Source: an uncultured Lachnospiraceae bacterium (lineage in GTDB: Bacteria; Bacillota; Clostridia; Lachnospirales; Lachnospiraceae). From it: a DNA stretch of 64,000 nt. This document shows positions 46,942 to 55,405 of the stretch, one piece after another. The position numbers and the translations under genes are program-made. Below the pieces are notes generated by a model. The model did no database searches and had not been told where the DNA came from. It saw nothing but the letters and a program-made list of their open reading frames with translations. Position 1 is the first letter of the stretch, and every line of letters starts with the position of its first letter. Location of the stretch: contig CALWOX010000003.1 of assembly GCA_944383265.1 (NCBI GenBank), positions 224,587 to 288,586 of the forward strand. The letters run 5' to 3'.

Positions 46942-47379
46942 CTATTCCAAACCGTTATATGTATCGTCATCCACGGCTTCAAGCCACTCGTTGGCTGTCT
47001 CCTCTCCGGGGACCTCCACCGCTATATGAGAAAACCAGCTGTCTTTTTTAGCGCCATGCCAGTGCTTTACATTTGCGGGGATGGTGATGACTGTTCCGGG
47101 CGTAAGGCTTACAGCCTCCTTTCCCTCCTCCTGATACCAGCCCTCTCCGGCTGTGCAGATAAGCAGCTGTCCGCCGCCTGACTTTGCATGATGTATATGC
47201 CAATTATTGCGGCATCCCGGCTCAAATGTGACATTAGCTAAAAATACAGGGCACTTCCCCGCCTCTGTAAGAGGGTTAAGATAAGAATTTCCTGTAAAAA
47301 ACTGAGCGTAGGCGCTGTTTGGCTGTCCTAAACCGAAAACATTTTCCTTGTCAAATACATTTTTATCATTGATACGCAT
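46942..47379 (-). CDS. Cupin-domain protein
   Basis: 145 aa from the ATG at 47379, with GGAGGGAGA 6 bases upstream. It is a single double-stranded-beta-helix domain: NWHIHHAKSGGGQLL supplies the first metal motif (His-x-His), and PANVKHWHGAKKDSWF supplies the second. The family includes carboxymuconolactone-decarboxylase-linked cupins, often next to oxidoreductases as here. The substrate is unknown. Confidence 0.87.
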   Translation of the reverse strand: MRINDKNVFDKENVFGLGQPNSAYAQFFTGNSYLNPLTEAGKCPVFLANVTFEPGCRNNWHIHHAKSGGGQLLICTAGEGWYQEEGKEAVSLTPGTVITIPANVKHWHGAKKDSWFSHIAVEVPGEETANEWLEAVDDDTYNGLE

Positions 47380-47540
47380 AGCTGTTCTCCCTCCATAAAT
47401 CAAACTATGTCCGGCCAAGTCCGGATCCGGCATATTAAACAGATATAATATATGTATTTATCTCATCAATTAAAGTATAGGACTTTGCTTTTACTATGTC
47501 TAATACCTGTACAGTATGTTTAACTATGCATAAAAGACAT

Positions 47541-47630
47541 TTTTATTAATGTATGTTCACTCAAAAGGCATTTCATTAAGTATGTTCATTCAAAACATCT
47601 TTTTATTAATGTATATTCATAAGTTCATTC
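47541..47630. repeat. Three 30-bp tandem repeats
   Basis: Units start at 47541, 47571 and 47601, each near TTTTATTAATGTATGTTCA followed by YTCAAAA. Copies 1 and 2 differ mainly by a one-base shift in the ATTAATG stretch; copy 3 diverges at its end. The array fills the gap between the acetyltransferase stop and the cupin promoter region, so it may be an operator array or a slippage-prone spacer. No ORF is present in 47434-47634. Confidence 0.75.
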
Positions 47631-47634
47631 ATAT

Positions 47635-48255
47635 TCAATACATATTTTTGATATTTCCCGACTGAATATCAGAGATATGTTCCCTGATACGCTCTTTGGG
47701 CCAATCCCACCATTTTATTTTTAGCAGGGAATCTGTAATTTCCTCGGAAAATCTCTTTCTTATAGACCTTGCGGGAACACCTCCTACGATCGTATATGGA
47801 GGTATATCCTTTGTAACGACAGCGCGGGCTCCGATAACAGCTCCGTCTCCGATAGTGACTCCTGCTAAAATAACAGCTTCGTACCCTATCCAAACGTCAT
47901 TTCCGATAACGATATCACCTTTGTTGTCCCATGCCTTTGTTATATCCTTTATGTCCAAATCCCATTCTTCAAAAAATATCGGGAACGGATAAGAAGAAAG
48001 CGAGGATAAGCTATGGTTTGCACTGTTGAATATAAACTTTGCCCCACAGGCAATTGAACAAAATTTACCGATAATCAGCTTGTCCCGGTTTATCGGATAG
48101 TGATATAAAACATTATTTTTCTCAAAATCTCTCGGTTCTACGGCAAAGTCATTATATATAGTGTAATCGCCTATTATAATATTTGGATCAGTAATAACAT
48201 TCTTTAAATAGACTGTTTCTCTGTCCTTTGAACGCGGATAAATCTTTTGTGACAT
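47635..48255 (-). CDS. Vat/CatB-type hexapeptide O-acetyltransferase
   Basis: 206 aa from the ATG at 48255 with AAGGAG 5 bases upstream. It is a left-handed beta-helix xenobiotic acetyltransferase: [17 protein letters not shown], then [12 protein letters not shown] (catalytic His in the loop), [20 protein letters not shown] and [14 protein letters not shown]. Family members inactivate streptogramin A or chloramphenicol; the sequence alone does not establish resistance. The gene lies in a variable segment with low operon continuity. Confidence 0.87.
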   Translation of the reverse strand: MSQKIYPRSKDRETVYLKNVITDPNIIIGDYTIYNDFAVEPRDFEKNNVLYHYPINRDKLIIGKFCSIACGAKFIFNSANHSLSSLSSYPFPIFFEEWDLDIKDITKAWDNKGDIVIGNDVWIGYEAVILAGVTIGDGAVIGARAVVTKDIPPYTIVGGVPARSIRKRFSEEITDSLLKIKWWDWPKERIREHISDIQSGNIKNMY

Positions 48256-48298
48256 GGTTGCTCCTTTCCGATAAATAGATCCGGTTCCGATCAAGGAC

Positions 48299-48994
48299 TT
48301 AAAAAGTAATCCTTCGGATATTCCCAAAGTCATTATTTTCTGTATAATATACCGCTCCTTCATTTGCGGAATAAACAAAAGAAACTCTTGTACCCCACTC
48401 TCCTACCTGTCTGACAGTATAAAGTAATTTAAATGCATCTGAAACAGAAAACTTATTTTTATGACCTTCCAAAAAGTGTAAAGCCACCTCATAGCGATTA
48501 TCCCCGGGTACTGTAAAAGCTTTCGTGCTCTCAGGCTTTATCAATGAATAGTTTGTTATCAAAGAATATTTGCCGCGCTCCTCCCGATATCCGATTCCAG
48601 GCTCAATTATCAGGGTACGTCCATTAATGTCTGAAAACATTGCTTGCATAGTGGCATCCTGTGCATAGACGATTTTTTCGGTTTCTGCAATATTAAGAAC
48701 CTCATCAAAGGAAATCTGCGCCTTGATAAAGCGCTCCGTCAGATCCGAAATCGTTATACAATTATCATCGTCTGAATACGCTCCTGATGTATTGCCATGC
48801 ACATACAGCAACGTCCCCGCGTTTCCGTTTCGATTCACACCGTGATAGGAGTGCCAAATCCCATCCGGTCTCAGGATGCCTATACAGAAACGGTCTTTTT
48901 CTTTAATTATTTTGTGCGTCCACACCGACAGATCAATATCAAAATTAAAGCCTGTTATTATATCGCTTCCATGATAAACAAATCTTGTACACAT
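48299..48994 (-). CDS. Choloylglycine/linear-amide C-N hydrolase-like Ntn enzyme
   Basis: 231 aa starting MCTRFVYHG. Cys2 would become the N-terminal nucleophile after Met removal. FNFDID near 17 and LITNYSLI near 144 (conserved Asn) and GTRVSFVY near 200 (Arg) fit the Ntn-hydrolase fold of bile-salt hydrolase and penicillin V acylase relatives. It is shorter than the usual 310-330 aa, so the assignment is to the wider 'linear amide C-N hydrolase' group. The substrate is unknown. It is followed by the acetyltransferase 43 bp on. Confidence 0.7.
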   Translation of the reverse strand: MCTRFVYHGSDIITGFNFDIDLSVWTHKIIKEKDRFCIGILRPDGIWHSYHGVNRNGNAGTLLYVHGNTSGAYSDDDNCITISDLTERFIKAQISFDEVLNIAETEKIVYAQDATMQAMFSDINGRTLIIEPGIGYREERGKYSLITNYSLIKPESTKAFTVPGDNRYEVALHFLEGHKNKFSVSDAFKLLYTVRQVGEWGTRVSFVYSANEGAVYYTENNDFGNIRRITF

Positions 48995-49138
48995 AGCAGT
49001 CGCCTTTCACTTTCATATATTTTTTTAACTCACTTTTCACCTTCAATTTACAGGCAGATGAGAGGACATTCCATATACTTTATGATACCTAAATGATTGG
49101 TATAAAAATAAGAGGCTGCACCGGGCAGCCCCTTTGTT

Positions 49139-49402
49139 TTACTTTTTATATATGATTTTCCGAACGGCATACAAGGACAGGCAATATTTTTCGGACAGAC
49201 ACTCCATGGAAATACCGCTTTGATATTCCTCCTTTATCTGTCGATTTCGTTTTTCCAATTCCTTCTTGTAGCCTGAAACCTCTCCCCAACGCTTCTGCCG
49301 ATCCCTGATGACAGGAATGTAAATATATCCGCCTTGAACATAGGATTGCAGCTCCTTTACCAACGCATCGGGAAGGATAACTTGTGCATTAAGATATTTC
49401 AT
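49139..49402 (-). CDS. CD3324-like small HTH protein
   Basis: 87 aa from the ATG at 49402; GGAGG is 8 bases upstream. It starts MKYLNAQVILPDALVKELQS, followed by YVQGGYIYIPV and a C-terminal HTH (ISMECLSEKYCLSLYAVRKI). This is the pattern of the CD3324/Mor-like small protein family found widely in Clostridia, probably DNA-binding. Its leader contains nested inverted repeats (49436-49507), suggesting post-transcriptional control. Confidence 0.75.
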   Translation of the reverse strand: MKYLNAQVILPDALVKELQSYVQGGYIYIPVIRDRQKRWGEVSGYKKELEKRNRQIKEEYQSGISMECLSEKYCLSLYAVRKIIYKK

Positions 49403-49430
49403 GCGGGCTTCCTCCTTGATCTTTAAAGTC

Positions 49431-49525
49431 AAGCTGCAAAGCCGGCATTTTTATTCTGCGACCGTTTTACTCCATGCAAGTGTCGCAATCCACCGGCTTT
49501 GCATGGAGAAAGGCTTTATTTCTCT
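49431..49525 (-). promoter_or_regulatory. Structured leader with mutually exclusive hairpins
   Basis: Three inverted repeats lie just upstream of the CD3324-like gene: GCAAAGCCGG (49436-49445) with CCGGCTTTGC (49493-49502), TGCGAC (49457-49462) with GTCGCA (49482-49487), and TCCATGCAA (49471-49479) with TTGCATGGA (49499-49507). The first and third share bases 49499-49502, so only one can form at a time, as in attenuators. No known riboswitch is recognised. The remaining stretch to 49743 is AT-rich with no gene seen. Confidence 0.5.
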
Positions 49526-49743
49526 TTTTAGTATTTATACACATATAAATCACTTCTTTTCGTCTCAATTTACAAAATTTAATTGATAAAGACATGGATA
49601 GTTTATCATGTTTCGGGAGCTATTACAATCATGGTGTAATAAGTTTTAAATCTTGTTCATTAATTCAGTATCTGCTAAAATCATGACAATAATCAGCAAT
49701 ATTGTTTTTTGTTAAACTGCTCATTTCATCAAAGGAGGAAAAA

Positions 49744-50526
49744 ATGGAAGGCTACTCAAAAACACTGACTGTATTTCAACAGGAAAATATTACAGAACCG
49801 GCTTTATTCAGCCCATGCGATACGACCGAACCTATCGATAACTTTCCTGAGATATGTGTTTCCACATTCTCGGAAAACATTATCAAAAAATTCGCTTCCT
49901 CCGAAAAAACTGAAAAGATATCAGAACTATACACCGCAAACGGAGCCATACCTGTTTACAAAATACGATATAAAGGTACCGATATCGCATTTTATTTGTC
50001 GCGAGTGGGTGCTCCCGCCTGTGTTGCGGGCTTTGAAGAGATCATTGCCATGGGCGCAAAAAAATTTGTGCTCTTCGGTTCCTGCGGTGTATTAAATGAT
50101 AAAGAAGTAAAAGACAATATCATCATTCCCGTCTCGGCTGTCCGTGATGAAGGTACAAGCTATCACTATATAGCCCCCTCTCCCGAGATCGAACAGGATG
50201 AGCATTCTGTCAAAGTACTTGAAAATGCTTTGGTAAAATGCGGATACCCATATATAAAGGGAAAAACCTGGACCTCTGACGCAATTTACAGAGAGACTGT
50301 CCCGATGATCGAAAGGCGTAAAAGAGAGGGGTGCATTGCTGTAGAAATGGAATGTGCTTCCATGTTGGCTGTCTCCAAATATCGCAAAATTCCTTTCATC
50401 CAATTTTTGTATGGCGCTGACAGCCTCAGCTCTGATACATGGGAAATAAGAGATTTGGCACTCTATGGCCTTAGTTCTGCTGAAAAATATATGGTGCTTG
50501 CATTTGAGTGTGGGGTGGGGATGTAG
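49744..50526 (+). CDS. Nucleoside phosphorylase (uridine/purine phosphorylase family)
   Basis: 260 aa from the ATG at 49744; AAAGGAGG lies 5 bases upstream. It is a PNP_UDP_1 fold: FYLSRVGAPACVAGFEEII, then FGSCGVLND (phosphate site), and AVEMECASMLAV near 195 (Met-Glu ribose-binding motif). It cleaves a nucleoside with phosphate to base and ribose-1-phosphate; base preference is not clear. It is a single gene upstream of the mobile region. Confidence 0.88.
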   Translation: MEGYSKTLTVFQQENITEPALFSPCDTTEPIDNFPEICVSTFSENIIKKFASSEKTEKISELYTANGAIPVYKIRYKGTDIAFYLSRVGAPACVAGFEEIIAMGAKKFVLFGSCGVLNDKEVKDNIIIPVSAVRDEGTSYHYIAPSPEIEQDEHSVKVLENALVKCGYPYIKGKTWTSDAIYRETVPMIERRKREGCIAVEMECASMLAVSKYRKIPFIQFLYGADSLSSDTWEIRDLALYGLSSAEKYMVLAFECGVGM

Positions 50527-50644
50527 AATATTTCATGAAAATCAAATGCCAGATTTGTCATCTGCCATTCTGATAAAAATGCTCACATTTTGCCTGACCT
50601 AATTACCATAGTCAAAATAGTACTGGTTTTAACCATTTTTAAAC

Positions 50645-50676
50645 AGGCGTGATACAGGGGATTCGAACCCTAGACA
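50645..50676 (-). other. tRNA 3'-end-like sequence, candidate attachment-site relic
   Basis: Read leftward it gives CTAGGGTTCGAATCCCCTG followed by TATCACGCC. This is the T-arm (GGGTTCGAATCCC) and start of the acceptor side of a tRNA or tmRNA. No D-arm or anticodon arm is upstream on that strand, so it is not a gene. Such 3'-end fragments are left by integrases that recombine into tRNA genes. It sits at the left border of the mobile region; the rest of 50527-50789 holds no gene. Confidence 0.55.
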
Positions 50677-50789
50677 CAATTCTATTATATCAAACATTAT
50701 AAATTTATATTTTAAAACTTTTATGTGAATATTACATAATTTTCAATATGCAATAAAACATATAAAACAAAACTTACCCTCTCTGTCAC

Positions 50790-51521
50790 CTACTCTTCAA
50801 CAATACTCAGAATCCAATCTATCCAACTGATAATGGTTGAAGAACGACGTTCATAAGTACTTTTAGCCTCTAAACGATAAAGGTCCGATTGACGCATAAG
50901 CTTGACCACTGTTTGCATATCCGGCATTTCTCCACATTGCAAGTGTAATTTCAAAGTATCCTTAAATACTTTGTGTTTCAAAATTTGAGCAACTATTGCA
51001 AGCTGGCGTTCTTTATATTCGAGAGACATAATATAACGACCAACAGAAGAAAGCCGGAACAATATATTCCCATCACCATGTTCCTTGTCTATAAGTCCTA
51101 AGTACCGTCCCGCATCGGTATAATAATTTGTCTGTCGTTCATCAAAGGCATACTCCGTTGTTATATCTTGCTTTGTCATAGGCTTTTCGTTCAAAAGCTC
51201 AATAAGATTGATTATTCGAGACATACTATTTGCCTGAGGAAAAGATATTTCAGGTTCGTTTATGGTTTGAACCGTCATTAATAGATTTTCTATATCAGAT
51301 AAACTGATTTGGGTTGCTATGATGTATTTCTTTTGCTTTACCAATCTTAAAGAATTATAATTGCATGGTTCATCAAATTGATACTCATATAAATTAAAAA
51401 TACCATTTGAAAAAATGAGGAAAATCGTCTTAACCTTTTTTGTAACCCGATTACTCCAAACTCGGAATGGATAGTATAACTGGCGGACAAGAAAATCTTC
51501 TGCCAAGAGAGTATGAAACTC
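50790..51521 (-). pseudogene. C-terminal remnant of a larger protein, truncated by the IS256-family element
   Basis: The frame is open from 50790 to the IS border (about 242 codons, no credible start). It includes FLVRQLYYPFRVWSN, TIFLIFSNGIFNLYEY and a helical C-terminus (RRSSTIISWIDWIL). It resembles proteins loosely annotated as type II restriction-enzyme-like, but I cannot assign it firmly. The 5' part is not found on the other side of the IS, so the loss is a deletion rather than a simple insertion. A TTG-initiated short product is possible. Confidence 0.65.
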
Positions 51522-51550
51522 TTTCTGTAAATTAAATAGTAAAGGTATAG

Positions 51551-51587
51551 AAGGCCTCCTGTGGTAGAATAAAACACAGGAGGCCTT
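51551..51587 (+). promoter_or_regulatory. Hairpin burying the transposase ribosome binding site
   Basis: AAGGCCTCCTGTG (51551-51563) pairs perfectly with CACAGGAGGCCTT (51575-51587), 13 bp with an 11-base loop. The AGGAGG of the transposase lies in the 3' arm, 8 bases before the ATG at 51592. Transcripts entering from outside would fold and be translated poorly, a known IS self-control device. Confidence 0.75.
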
Positions 51588-51591
51588 TACT

Positions 51592-52836
51592 ATGGCAGAA
51601 AGAAGAAAAAAAGAAATACACCGAGTTCAGATGACTGAGGGGAAAAGGAACATCATCCGACAGCTTTTGGAGGAGTATGATATCCAAAGCGCTGAAGATA
51701 TCCAGGACGCTTTGAAGGATCTGTTAGGCGGCACCATCAAGGAGATGATGGAATCAGAGCCAGATGAGCACCTCGGATATGAAAAGTCTGAAAGATCGGA
51801 TAATCCGGACTATCGAAACGGCTACAAGGAAAAAACGGTAAATTCGAGCTATGGGAGCATGAAGATAGAAGTGCCCCAGGATAGGGATTCAAGCTTTGAG
51901 CCAAAGGTTGTAAAGAAAAGGCAGAAAGATATCTCAGGTATCGATCAAAAGATCATATCCATGTACGCAAAGGGGATGACGACAAGACAGATCTCAGATA
52001 CGCTGATGGATATATACGGATTTGAGGCCTCAGAGGGGTTCATATCGGATGTAACTGATAAGATCCTGCCGCAGATAGAGGAATGGCAGCAAAGGCCTTT
52101 AGATGATGTATATCCGGTGATCTTCATAGACGCCATACACTATTCCGTAAGGGAAGACGGGATCATCAGGAAGCTTGCGGCATATGTAGTGCTTGGAATC
52201 AATTCCGAAGGAAAGAAAGAGGTCATCACGATAGAGGTCGGGGAGAACGAGAGCTCGAAGTACTGGCTAAGCGTACTTAACAGCCTTAAGAACCGAGGAG
52301 TAAAGGACATACTGATCATCTGTGCAGACGGACTTAGCGGGATCTGGGAGGCCATAGCTGCAGCCTATCCTAAGACCGAATACCAAAGGTGTATCGTGCA
52401 TCAGGTAAGGAATACCCTAAAATACGTATCGGATAAGGACAAGAAGACCTTTGCCAAGGATCTAAAGAGCATATATAACGCTCCTGATGAGAAGAAAGCA
52501 CTTGAGGCAAGGGATAAGGTAAGTGCCAAGTGGGGAGAGAAATATCCGAATGCCATGAAGAGCCGGGAGAAAAACCGGGATGCCATCACTCCTATCTTTA
52601 AGTTCTCCTCGGAGGTACGGAGCGTGATCTATACGACCAATGCTATAGAGAGCCTTAATTCCACGTACCGGAAGCTGAACCGGCAGAGGAGCGTATTTCC
52701 GAGCTCACAGGCCCTTTTAAAGGCCCTTTACCTTGCCACGTTTGAGGCCACTAAAAAATGGACGATGCCGATCCGCAGCTGGGGGAAGGTCTACGGTGAG
52801 CTATCCATCATATACGAGGGGAGGCTGCCCGAATAA
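51592..52836 (+). CDS. IS256-family transposase
   Basis: 414 aa, full length. The DDE triad is visible as FIDAIHY (Asp near 181), ICADGLSG (Asp near 246) and TTNAIESLN (Glu near 353). The family pattern CIVHQVRNTLKYV follows the second Asp. The N-terminal DNA-binding part includes GYKEKTVNSSYGSM. It catalyses copy-out/paste-in transposition of the element. The frame is intact, so the IS may be active. Confidence 0.97.
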   Translation: MAERRKKEIHRVQMTEGKRNIIRQLLEEYDIQSAEDIQDALKDLLGGTIKEMMESEPDEHLGYEKSERSDNPDYRNGYKEKTVNSSYGSMKIEVPQDRDSSFEPKVVKKRQKDISGIDQKIISMYAKGMTTRQISDTLMDIYGFEASEGFISDVTDKILPQIEEWQQRPLDDVYPVIFIDAIHYSVREDGIIRKLAAYVVLGINSEGKKEVITIEVGENESSKYWLSVLNSLKNRGVKDILIICADGLSGIWEAIAAAYPKTEYQRCIVHQVRNTLKYVSDKDKKTFAKDLKSIYNAPDEKKALEARDKVSAKWGEKYPNAMKSREKNRDAITPIFKFSSEVRSVIYTTNAIESLNSTYRKLNRQRSVFPSSQALLKALYLATFEATKKWTMPIRSWGKVYGELSIIYEGRLPE

Positions 52837-53020
52837 GACTTAAAGAGGCATAAATATACCGGCGGCAGCGCCGCCGGCTATTGACATACAAGTGTATGAG
52901 CTATAAAGGAAATGAGCCCGGACAGCCGATCTGACTGTCCGGGCCCTAAAAATCAACTACTACAGGTCGCCTAAAGACCTATTTACAGAAAAGCCTTCGC
53001 ACACTCCATAAAAACGACAA

Positions 53021-53063
53021 AAAGCCCTTAGCTATGGAATCATTACCCACAGCTAAGGGCTTT
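53021..53063 (-). terminator. Terminator at the left end of the integrated element
   Basis: AAAGCCCTTAGCT (53021-53033) pairs with AGCTAAGGGCTTT (53051-53063), 13 bp. Read leftward it runs into TTTTTGTCG; rightward into CTAATAT. It could close the leftward AAA/DUF6414 transcript or a lost integrase gene. Confidence 0.7.
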
Positions 53064-53159
53064 CTAATATGGATTTCTTTCGCCATACAAGCAGCCGCCT
53101 TTTATCATTCCGTAACCCGCAAACCACCGGATTACAAGAATAATAGCTCTTGTATGGCT

Positions 53160-53367
53160 GTTATCAAATTGTTATCAAAAGACTTCTCCGAACGCCGCAA
53201 ATCCGCATAAACACTGGCTTTTCAAGGCATTTCGTTTTATTCCCACTCGCTCCCCGTAAAATAATCTTAAACAGATTTGCTTATGGGATTTGGATTGGAT
53301 TATTTATATTACTTTCATTATTCAGATAGTATGGGCTATCTGATTTTTTGTTGCCATTCTGTTGCCA
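53160..53367. other. Element junction: two pairs of integrase-arm-like repeats around a guaA-end-like core
   Basis: GTTATCAAA occurs at 53160 and 53171, and GTTGCCA at 53350 and 53361, both pairs at an 11-base period. Tandem sites like these flank attachment sites of Bacillota tyrosine integrases. Between them, TTATTCCCACTCG (53237-53249) read leftward is CGAGTGGGAATAA, matching the usual 3' end of guaA (encoding E-W-E-stop), a known integration target. No ORF in 53064-53409 is convincing. This suggests that two elements abut here. Confidence 0.5.
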
Positions 53368-53409
53368 CGGAACACAAGTTCATCTTGTCTACATGGCATC
53401 ATAATTGCT

Positions 53410-54537
53410 TCAGTTTTTTGCCATCTTCTCTACAACCTCTTGGAATAAGAGTTCTTCAATAACTTGCTGAACTTTATATTTTATAGTTCTTGCATTTTCA
53501 CCAGTAGCGGATACCAATGGGCTTACGGCAGCATATACCATTTCTGGAGTTAGCTTGTCTTCATATTCGCTTTTTCTGGCTTCAATTTCACTCTTAACGA
53601 TCGCATATATCGTATCGCAACCAAAATCATCAAAATGAATCATCTTGTCAATACGATAAAAAATGGGAAGACCGAGCTGTTTTTTCATTTCATCCTCAGT
53701 TTGATAATTGGATGTCAGAATAATTACAATGCCAGACACATCAGCATCATACGTCGCGTCTTTGAAAAGGGTGTTATCAAAGAGCGTATAGAATGCTGAG
53801 AAAAAGTGTTCAGGGCATTTGTCCAACTCATCAAAAAAGATCAAATTTGATTCACGTTCGAGTAGGTCAAACCCAAGGCTTTTACGATTAGGTGCATCTC
53901 CGAAAAAATACTCTGAATAATTGTTGTTTTTGAACATCGACAAATGCTTTTCTAAGCACTTACTACCAAAGAACTTTTTGGAAATCTCTCTCACCAATTC
54001 GGTTTTGCCCAAACTACTATTACCATACAACATTATTACGTATGGCTTCTCGCGTTTGACGGTTGTTAAATACCACAGGCTCTTGCTTATTTCCGCAATT
54101 GCGTTTTCCTGTCCAAACAAACTCGATGATATGCTTGCGATATTCTCAACAAACATTTCGGAATCACGCTTTATTCCATATTCTTCTGATTTAACATCCA
54201 ACTCGATAAGTGAACGCTTATGTTGATCTTCCAAATATTCTTTAAGAACACGTGGGGGATTGTGAATGAAAATTTCCGCATCATCAGTTGTTAAGTCTTC
54301 GATCAAAGGACCCAAACGATCATGTGCTGCCTCTACAATTCCGTGATAATTGTTGTTTTTGACAATTAACGTATTTGCGTATTGATCGAAAGTGTAACGG
54401 CTCTGTTTTGCTGCATCTGAAAGCTTTACAAGCTCCAGAAAAGTATCCACCTCGTCTTCTTCGGGAAAATCCGGCAAAGAGGCATCAAAATAAGCTTTTG
54501 AACCGATAATTATATGATATTTTCGCTTATCCTCCAT
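53410..54537 (-). CDS. Clp-like AAA+ ATPase partner of a DUF6414 protein
   Basis: 375 aa from the ATG at 54537, with GGAGG 6 bases upstream. The N-terminal ~130 residues are unrecognised. The AAA+ module has Walker A LYGNSSLGKTEL (about 171-182), Walker B NLIFFDELDKC (about 230-240), sensor 1 IVIILTSNYQ and a Clp-type C-terminal lid (RTIKYKVQQVIEELLF). No peptidase or nuclease domain is fused. It resembles ClpB/ClpX remodellers. It overlaps the DUF6414 gene by 11 bp, so the pair is translationally coupled and probably one functional unit, perhaps defence; that role is inference. Confidence 0.8.
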   Translation of the reverse strand: MEDKRKYHIIIGSKAYFDASLPDFPEEDEVDTFLELVKLSDAAKQSRYTFDQYANTLIVKNNNYHGIVEAAHDRLGPLIEDLTTDDAEIFIHNPPRVLKEYLEDQHKRSLIELDVKSEEYGIKRDSEMFVENIASISSSLFGQENAIAEISKSLWYLTTVKREKPYVIMLYGNSSLGKTELVREISKKFFGSKCLEKHLSMFKNNNYSEYFFGDAPNRKSLGFDLLERESNLIFFDELDKCPEHFFSAFYTLFDNTLFKDATYDADVSGIVIILTSNYQTEDEMKKQLGLPIFYRIDKMIHFDDFGCDTIYAIVKSEIEARKSEYEDKLTPEMVYAAVSPLVSATGENARTIKYKVQQVIEELLFQEVVEKMAKN

Positions 54538-55318
54538 TTGATGCCTCCGCAGTAACACAGGCATATAAAACGTCGTAAAGTGTTACATTTTCAATTTCTT
54601 TCTGAGCATTTGCAGTGTCGGTTTTACCCTTAATTTCAATTTCTGATGGATACAAATCAGCTAAAGTTTGAGGCTTTTCAGCGGTTGATATTAAGCGCTC
54701 CATTTTACTTATCTCCTGGATAAAATCAAAGCGCATTTTATCAAAACTCCCCACAGGTATACAATATAACGTCATGGTTGTTGTAAGCAGATCATTTCGC
54801 TTATAGTTACTTACAAATGCCGAATTATTAAAGCGGACATAGCGTTTTTCATCTACCTTATAAGTATCGTAGCCATCATAGCTATCCATCACAGTTTTGA
54901 ATTCTTTTGTATCTAAGCCATCAATTCCGCCCTTGACGATTTTGAGATATCCTCCAGCAACTCTAAGTGATGTTGAAGAATTTTCAATATCAGAAAGCTG
55001 GATGTTAGGGATAGACACAAGAAGTGGTTTTAGTTTTTCAAATTCAGAAATTTCCGTTGATGATATAGTTGTCGTGCTGTCTCTTTTGATAACATAAGAC
55101 GCATCAATTTTACTGGTAAACAAAAAAGAAATTCGTGAAACCAGAGGAACTTCCAGCTTCAATTTTGCTGATGCCTCCGTGGTAATAGAGGCTTGAGTTT
55201 GAGCCGTAGAAGATACATCGGTTACTCTTGACAGTTCACCATGATCTCTTTCCTGCAAAATATTACGAATGGTCTCTTTGTCAAAATAAATAATCTTATT
55301 TATAGCATTTTTAGTCAT
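54527..55318 (-). CDS. DUF6414-family protein
   Basis: 263 aa starting MTKNAINKIIYFDKETIRNI; IIYFDKETIRNILQERDHG is the N-terminal hallmark of DUF6414 as I recall it. A Ser/Thr-rich segment (about 32-50) precedes a mixed alpha/beta region. No catalytic motif or membrane segment is visible. AAGGTGG precedes the ATG. It heads a leftward two-gene unit with the Clp-like ATPase and is divergent from the restriction operon (87-bp gap). Function unknown; a sensor or substrate adaptor for the ATPase is a fair guess. Confidence 0.65.
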   Translation of the reverse strand: MTKNAINKIIYFDKETIRNILQERDHGELSRVTDVSSTAQTQASITTEASAKLKLEVPLVSRISFLFTSKIDASYVIKRDSTTTISSTEISEFEKLKPLLVSIPNIQLSDIENSSTSLRVAGGYLKIVKGGIDGLDTKEFKTVMDSYDGYDTYKVDEKRYVRFNNSAFVSNYKRNDLLTTTMTLYCIPVGSFDKMRFDFIQEISKMERLISTAEKPQTLADLYPSEIEIKGKTDTANAQKEIENVTLYDVLYACVTAEASNGG

Positions 55319-55405
55319 TTAATCACCACCTTAGGCAGATGTTACTTATTGTCTGTAGATTTATTGTATTCATTATTGTATCATATAATATGGAGGTTTG
55401 CAAGT

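Larger units (their letters stand above)
51522..52991 (+). mobile_element. IS256-family insertion sequence
   Basis: The ends are TTTCTGTAAAT (51522-51532) and its exact reverse complement ATTTACAGAAA (52981-52991), about 1.47 kb apart. They enclose one intact IS256 transposase. No 8-bp target duplication is seen (TGAAACTC versus AGCCTTCG), which points to a rearrangement after insertion. The right tail (52837-52981) holds two GC-rich hairpins, CCGGCGGC/GCCGCCGG at 52859-52877 and GCCCGGACAG/CTGTCCGGGC at 52916-52944, probable terminators. Confidence 0.8.

Noticed and set aside
47541..47630. CRISPR array
   Set aside because: The units are directly adjacent with no unique spacers, and no cas genes are in the window.
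50645..50676. A complete tRNA gene
   Set aside because: Only the T-arm and part of the acceptor side are present; no D-arm or anticodon arm upstream on the same strand.
53277..53462. Short rightward open frame over the integration junction
   Set aside because: No ribosome site and it covers the integrase-arm-like repeats.
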